Source: JBFWRK01 sp050248955 (GTDB lineage: Bacteria; Actinomycetota; Acidimicrobiia; Acidimicrobiales; Ilumatobacteraceae). From it: a DNA stretch of 64,000 nucleotides. This document shows positions 60,125 to 64,000 of this stretch, one piece after another. The notes beneath the pieces are model-generated. The model did no database searches. It saw only the letters and a program-made list of their open reading frames with translations, and had not been told where the DNA came from. The translations under genes were made by a program, and so were the position numbers. The first letter of the stretch is position 1, and each line of letters starts with the position of its first letter. The stretch is from the NCBI GenBank assembly GCA_050248955.1, contig JBFWRK010000003.1, positions 186,001 to 250,000 of the forward strand, in the 5' to 3' direction.

Positions 60125-61417
60125 TCAGAAGCCGGGGGGAAGCAGGCGGTTGACGTTCTCGAACCAGAAGTACAGGACGACGACGAACGGGCCGATCCCG
60201 GTGAGGGCGCCGATCCAGTTGCGGGTGCGCCGCCCGATGAATGTGAACAGCAACGCCACTGCGGTCAGCGCGAAGCCCCACAGTGCGACCTGGCTGAAGG
60301 CGGCCTCGTCGCTGAACCAGCCGTCGGAGAACGCGTCGGCGGAGTCGAGGGCGGCGAGCTCCTCAGCGTCCTCCTCGGCATCGGCGGGGGGCACGTCGTC
60401 GACCGCGGCGGCATCGGTCACGATCGGCGACTCGTCACCGGCGACCGTCGACGGATCCTCGTCGAGACCGTCGTCGGAGCCGGCCGGGAGCGGCGCTTCG
60501 TGGCCGTAGTTGATCACGGGCGTCTCGACCGGGTCCGACGCCGCGACGTCCAGCTCGGCCGTCACGATGATCCGCTGCCTGGCCGAGTATCTCGGGTGGC
60601 ACGACGTGAGCGTGAGCATCACCTTGCCGGGCTGGTCAGCGACGACGGAGTAGTCCGACGGCGCGACGATCGACTGCCCCGTCACCCGGTAGACGAACGC
60701 ACCCTGGAGCGTCGTGACCTTGATCTCGTCGCCGACCTCGAGCTCGTCGATCCGGTAGAACGGCGCGCCGTACGTGGTGCGGTGGCCGGCGATCGCGGCG
60801 TTTCCTGCCTGACCGGGCAGCGGCGTGTCCGGGTAGTGACCGATGCCCTTTTTCAGGTCCTCGGTCCGCACGCCGGCGACGATGACGCCGCTCATGTCGA
60901 TCTCCGGGATCTCGATCTTGCCGAGCGCGCCGCCGAGCACGAGCAGCTGGATCGCGGGATCGACGGTCGTGCTCACCGGCGCTGACGTCGTCGGCGCGAC
61001 CACCGTGGTGGCCGGCGCGGCGAGCGATGTCGTCGGGACCGAGGTGCTGGCTGCCGGCGCCGTGGCGGCCGTCGCGAGGAGCTCGTCGAACTGGTTCTCG
61101 AGCCGGTCCTGCGCCTGCGCGTACTGGATGCCGGTGCCCCAGAGCTGGTACGCGACGAACGCGAAGATCAGGAGGCCGGTGGCGATCAGCGTCTTGCCGA
61201 CGCCACCGACGACCCACCGCCAGTCGCGCGGCGGCTTCGGGCGGAGGTAGGGAGGCAGCTTGCGCGGGTTCACCGGCTCGACCGCCGGCGCGTCGGCATC
61301 CGAGTACTCGATGCCGTACTCGTACTCGACGTAGTACTCCTCGTCGTTGTCGTCGGCGGCGTCGTCGAGATGGCCGTCCGCACCGCGCGCGACGTGGTCG
61401 GCGTCGGTGTCGCTCAC
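60125..61417 (-). CDS. Class E sortase
   Basis: A 430-residue membrane sortase. An acidic N-terminal tail (about 1-65), a transmembrane helix (KTLIATGLLIFAFVAYQLW, about 75-93), a Thr/Ala/Pro-rich linker (about 112-150), then the catalytic barrel: GNAAIAGHRTTYGAPFYRIDEL with His212, MLTLTSCHPRYSARQRIIV with Cys273 and the Arg that follows. The tail has an acidic, Asp/Glu-rich region and two further hydrophobic helices (about 380-425), unusual for sortases. Class E enzymes anchor LAXTG-type proteins in actinobacteria; no target is in the window. Divergent from ccmA. Confidence 0.92.
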   Translation of the reverse strand: MSDTDADHVARGADGHLDDAADDNDEEYYVEYEYGIEYSDADAPAVEPVNPRKLPPYLRPKPPRDWRWVVGGVGKTLIATGLLIFAFVAYQLWGTGIQYAQAQDRLENQFDELLATAATAPAASTSVPTTSLAAPATTVVAPTTSAPVSTTVDPAIQLLVLGGALGKIEIPEIDMSGVIVAGVRTEDLKKGIGHYPDTPLPGQAGNAAIAGHRTTYGAPFYRIDELEVGDEIKVTTLQGAFVYRVTGQSIVAPSDYSVVADQPGKVMLTLTSCHPRYSARQRIIVTAELDVAASDPVETPVINYGHEAPLPAGSDDGLDEDPSTVAGDESPIVTDAAAVDDVPPADAEEDAEELAALDSADAFSDGWFSDEAAFSQVALWGFALTAVALLFTFIGRRTRNWIGALTGIGPFVVVLYFWFENVNRLLPPGF

Positions 61418-61510
61418 TGCCGGTCGTCCATACGGATGGTGACGCTAGGGGGTTCGGCGCATGACGCGCTCGTCACCCTGGGAGCTGGTTCGGTACGGTC
61501 TGCGCACGCC

Positions 61511-62161
61511 ATGGAACCCGTCGTGCACCTCCAGGACGCCGTCGCGGTGCTCGGACGGTTCCCGGCGCTCGCCGGCGCCACCATCGATGTGCCGCGCGGT
61601 CAGATCGTGCTGCTGCGCGGGCCGAACGGCGCCGGCAAGACCACGTTGCTCCGGCTCTGCGCCGGATTGGTCCCGGTGACCAGGGGCGACGCTGTCGTGC
61701 TCGGGCACGATCTGCGCATCGACCGCAGCGCGGTGCGCGAGCAGGTCGGCATGCTCGGCCACTCGAACGGCCTGTACGGCGACCTGAGCGTCGGGGAGAA
61801 CGTCCGCTTCTGGGGGCGCACGGTGCGAGCGAGCGAGGCCGAGATCATCGACTCGCTCGAGCGTCTCGGGCTCGGCGGCCGCCTCGCGGAGCTCCCCGTG
61901 AGCCGGTGCTCGGCCGGTCAGAAGCGGCGCACCGCGCTCGCCTGCCTCGTGGCTCGTCGGGCCGAGCTGTGGCTGCTCGACGAGCCGCACGCCGGGCTCG
62001 ACGCCGAGGGTCGCGACGAGCTCGACCTCGTGCTGCGTCAGGCGGCGACCGCCGGCGCCACGATCATGGTCGCCTCGCACGAGCTCGAGCGGGCGGGCGC
62101 GCTGGCGCAGCGGATCGTCACGATCGCCGGCGGACGCGTGATCGGAGACGAGCCGTGCTGA
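61511..62161 (+). CDS. ccmA: Haem exporter ATP-binding protein CcmA
   Basis: A 216-residue ABC ATPase. Walker A LLRGPNGAGKTTLLRL (about 35-50), signature CSAGQKRRTALACLVARRAELWLLDEPHAGLD (about 138-169) with Walker B, and H-loop VASHELE (about 188). The short length and context (ccmB, ccmC) identify CcmA, which powers haem transfer to CcmE in System I cytochrome c maturation. ATG 61511. The stop overlaps ccmB (GTG 62155). Confidence 0.93.
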   Translation: MEPVVHLQDAVAVLGRFPALAGATIDVPRGQIVLLRGPNGAGKTTLLRLCAGLVPVTRGDAVVLGHDLRIDRSAVREQVGMLGHSNGLYGDLSVGENVRFWGRTVRASEAEIIDSLERLGLGGRLAELPVSRCSAGQKRRTALACLVARRAELWLLDEPHAGLDAEGRDELDLVLRQAATAGATIMVASHELERAGALAQRIVTIAGGRVIGDEPC

Positions 62162-62862
62162 GGATCGCCCGGCTGGTGGCGGCGAAGGACCTCCGCGTCG
62201 AGTGGCGTTCGCGGGTGATGACGAACCAGGTGCTCCCGTTCGCCGGTGTCGTCCTCGTGCTCTTCGCGTTCGCGCTCGACAACGGCGGGGTGGTCGAGCG
62301 CGATGCAGAGCGGGCGACCGTGACGGCGTGGGTCGCGCCCGGCCTGCTCTGGTTGGCCGTCCTGTTCAGCCTGCTCGTCGTCGTCCAGCGGTCGTTCGCG
62401 ATCGAGACGGCCGATGGTGCGATCGACGCCTTGCGCGTCGCGGGCGTCGAGCCCGGCGGCATCTTCCTCGGGAAGGCCGCCGCCCTCGGGGTCCAGCTGC
62501 TCGGGTTGGAGGTCGTCCTCCTCGGCGGGATCATCGTGCTCTACGACACCCACCTGCGGGCGGCCGGCGTCGTGCTGTTGGTCACGACCCTCGTCGCGGC
62601 TACGTGCGGGCTGGCCGCCGTCGGTACGCTCTACGGCGGACTCACCGCTGGCGCGAAGGGCCGAGAGACGCTCCTCCCGCTCCTGCTGCTCCCAGTGGTG
62701 GCGCCCGTTCTCATCGGTGCCACCCGGGCCTGCGAAGCAGCGTTCGGGACCGGCGGGGCGGCGGTCTCCGAAGGCTGGCCATGGTTCGGCTTGCTGGTGG
62801 TGTTCGCGGCAACGTTCGGTGCGGTGGGCACCGTGGCGTTCGGGCCCTTGTTGGACGAGTGA
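62155..62862 (+). CDS. ccmB: Haem exporter membrane subunit CcmB
   Basis: A 235-residue membrane protein with six hydrophobic segments, beginning RIARLVAAKDLRVEWRSRVMTNQVLPFAGVVLVLFAFALD, the typical CcmB start, and containing GLLWLAVLFSLLVVVQRSF. It partners CcmA in the ABC complex. GTG 62155 overlaps the ccmA stop by 7 bases. The next gene, ccmC, follows after 72 bases that contain a short GC hairpin only. Confidence 0.92.
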   Translation: MLRIARLVAAKDLRVEWRSRVMTNQVLPFAGVVLVLFAFALDNGGVVERDAERATVTAWVAPGLLWLAVLFSLLVVVQRSFAIETADGAIDALRVAGVEPGGIFLGKAAALGVQLLGLEVVLLGGIIVLYDTHLRAAGVVLLVTTLVAATCGLAAVGTLYGGLTAGAKGRETLLPLLLLPVVAPVLIGATRACEAAFGTGGAAVSEGWPWFGLLVVFAATFGAVGTVAFGPLLDE

Positions 62863-62934
62863 CCCCCGACCAGGTCTACTGGTGGTCGATACCCTCGACA
62901 GTGTGAGCGGCACCCGCCGCGAGGAGACAGCAGC

Positions 62935-63723
62935 ATGGCGTCCACTGCCGGCCAACTCAGCAGGACGAGGGACGAGGCCAGTCCTGCCCGCCGCTGGTCG
63001 CCGACCGGCACGAGAGCGACGCGTCTGCTCGGGCTCGCCGTCCTCGCCGGCCTGGTCTGGCTGCTCGTCTTCGGCCTCTTCGTCTCCCCGGGCGACGTCG
63101 TCCAGCGGGACTCGGTGCGCATCCTGTACGTGCACGTCCCCTCCGCGTGGCTGGCCTATCTGGCGTTCATCGTCACCGCCGTGGCCTCGGCCGCGTACCT
63201 CTGGAAGCGGACCCGCTCGCTCGTCTGGGACCGGATCGCCGGCGCCTCGGCCGAGATCGGTGTGCTGTTCATGGCGATCACCCTCGTCAGCGGATCGCTG
63301 TGGGGCAGCGTCACGTGGGGGACGTACTGGGTGTGGGACGCCCGGCTCACCACGACCGCGTTCTTGTTCGTCACCTACGTCGGCTACCTCGCGGTGCGAC
63401 GCCTCGGCGGATCACACGACGCGAGGGCGCGCCGTTCGGCCGTGCTCGCGCTGCTCGCCGTGCTCGAGATCCCACTTGTCCACTTCAGCGTGGTGCTGTG
63501 GCGCCCGCTGCACCAGGAGGCATCGGTGGCGAACCCCACCGGCGACGTCGAGATGGACGGCCTGATGCTCTTCAGCCTCTTCGTCGGGATCGTCGCCTTC
63601 ACGCTGCTCTACGTCTGGCTGCTGCTCCACCAGCAACGGGTGCTCGCGATGGAGGATGCGATCGACGACCACGGTCTCGATCTCGCCCTCGCCGAGCGCG
63701 TGAAGGAAGGGCAGCCGTCATGA
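62935..63723 (+). CDS. ccmC: Haem chaperone CcmC
   Basis: A 262-residue protein with six helices. The periplasmic WWD-type motif is WGTYWVWDARLTTTAFLF (about 124-141; the family pattern is W-G-x-x-W-x-W-D). His residues flanking the motif (HVPSAWLAY about 66 and HFSVVLWRPLHQ about 182) are the haem ligands. It loads haem onto CcmE. ATG 62935. The stop overlaps ccmD (ATGA). Confidence 0.94.
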   Translation: MASTAGQLSRTRDEASPARRWSPTGTRATRLLGLAVLAGLVWLLVFGLFVSPGDVVQRDSVRILYVHVPSAWLAYLAFIVTAVASAAYLWKRTRSLVWDRIAGASAEIGVLFMAITLVSGSLWGSVTWGTYWVWDARLTTTAFLFVTYVGYLAVRRLGGSHDARARRSAVLALLAVLEIPLVHFSVVLWRPLHQEASVANPTGDVEMDGLMLFSLFVGIVAFTLLYVWLLLHQQRVLAMEDAIDDHGLDLALAERVKEGQPS

Positions 63724-63854
63724 ACGACGCGGGTGTCATCATCGGCAGCTACGCGGTCACGATCGTGGGCATCGGCGCGTACGTCGCGTGGATGCTCCGC
63801 CGTGCTCGCCGGCTCGCTGCGCACATCCGTGACGAGGACCGCCCGTGGACCTGA
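63720..63854 (+). CDS. ccmD: CcmD small membrane subunit
   Basis: A 44-residue protein: a short N-terminus, one hydrophobic helix (GSYAVTIVGIGAYVAWMLRR, about 9-28) and a basic tail, the standard CcmD layout. CcmD releases haem-loaded CcmE from CcmABC. ATG 63720 overlaps the ccmC stop by 4 bases; its end overlaps ccmE by 10 bases. Confidence 0.88.
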   Translation: MNDAGVIIGSYAVTIVGIGAYVAWMLRRARRLAAHIRDEDRPWT

Positions 63855-64000
63855 GTCCTCGTAGCACCACCGCCCTCGACGAGGCGACGCCGCCCGCACG
63901 TCGCAAGCGGCGCTGGGGACCGTACGTCGTTCTCGGCATCGTGCTGATCGGCGGCGCCGTCGTCGTGTCCAAGTTCCTCACGTCGGCGATCGACTACTAC
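63845..64000 (+). CDS. ccmE: Haem chaperone CcmE, N-terminal part
   Basis: The first 52 residues of CcmE, cut by the window end. It shows a basic N-terminus (RRKRRWGPYVVLGIVLIGGA), a signal-anchor helix and VVVSKFLTSAIDYY, the segment just before the OB-fold of CcmE. GTG 63845 overlaps ccmD. Confidence 0.85.
   Translation, partial: MDLSPRSTTALDEATPPARRKRRWGPYVVLGIVLIGGAVVVSKFLTSAIDYY

Overview
The window is high-GC, densely packed, and rich in acyl-CoA enzymes, TetR regulators, F420-type oxidoreductases, a glucosyl-3-phosphoglycerate synthase next to a FolP2-like protein, a class E sortase and a System I cytochrome c maturation cluster. This combination points to an aerobic actinobacterium, and the gene mix resembles the Acidimicrobiia (Ilumatobacter-like). 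The lineage is inferred from gene content only. GTG starts and ATGA/GTGA stop-start overlaps are common.

Layout. 1-7.2 kb: acyl-CoA metabolism (thiolase end, SnoaL-like protein, acyl-CoA dehydrogenase, enoyl-CoA hydratase, MaoC dehydratase), then a PIG-L deacetylase, two flavoprotein oxygenases and an OsmC protein. 7.3-12.5 kb: AzlC/AzlD exporter followed by a 1045-residue BTAD/AAA regulator, a decayed OB-fold gene containing a repeat element, and a stand-alone cyclic-nucleotide-type domain. 12.5-18 kb: GNAT, TetR, amidohydrolase and acyl-CoA dehydrogenase with palindromic operators, SRPBCC and DinB proteins. 18-25.7 kb: an LLM F420-type oxidoreductase faces a tight minus-strand cluster of sulfatase, SRPBCC, haloalkane-dehalogenase-like hydrolase, TetR with a strong palindromic operator, formylglycine-generating enzyme, EamA permease and NDH-2. 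The generating enzyme probably activates the sulfatase. 25.8-32 kb: MgtC, a sirohaem sulfite/nitrite reductase with DUF4202, an M20 peptidase, a Ddn-like protein and TrmB.

32-40 kb: a LysR regulator diverges from a form I-type aerobic CO dehydrogenase operon (coxM, coxS, coxL, an XdhC-YHS fusion, coxD, coxE). 40-46 kb: an AtuA-like protein, a PLP decarboxylase and an FGGY kinase, with unusual tandem repeats at two of the gene borders. 46-50 kb: gpgS, folP2-like and folBK; folBK appears to start at an AUC codon. 49.7-53.6 kb: a double GNAT protein, a pirin/MarR pair around an operator, a TetR with its own operator, and an enoyl-CoA hydratase. 53.6-60 kb: an accessory stretch with an NlpC/P60 hydrolase, unassigned membrane proteins, vapC relics, an amidohydrolase, TrmO and an internally shortened YCII gene. 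60-64 kb: class E sortase diverging from ccmABCDE, the last gene running off the window.

The most unusual signals are non-coding: (1) a family of nested-palindrome elements bounded by TCTCTGCTCA/TGAGCAGAGA, with two 108-bp copies about 95% identical and a third shorter one; (2) three gene borders with perfect or near-perfect tandem repeats (13 bp x4, 17 bp x3-4, 80 bp x4) whose units carry stop and start codons, creating chains of overlapping mini-ORFs. No rRNA, tRNA, CRISPR array or intact transposase was recognised.
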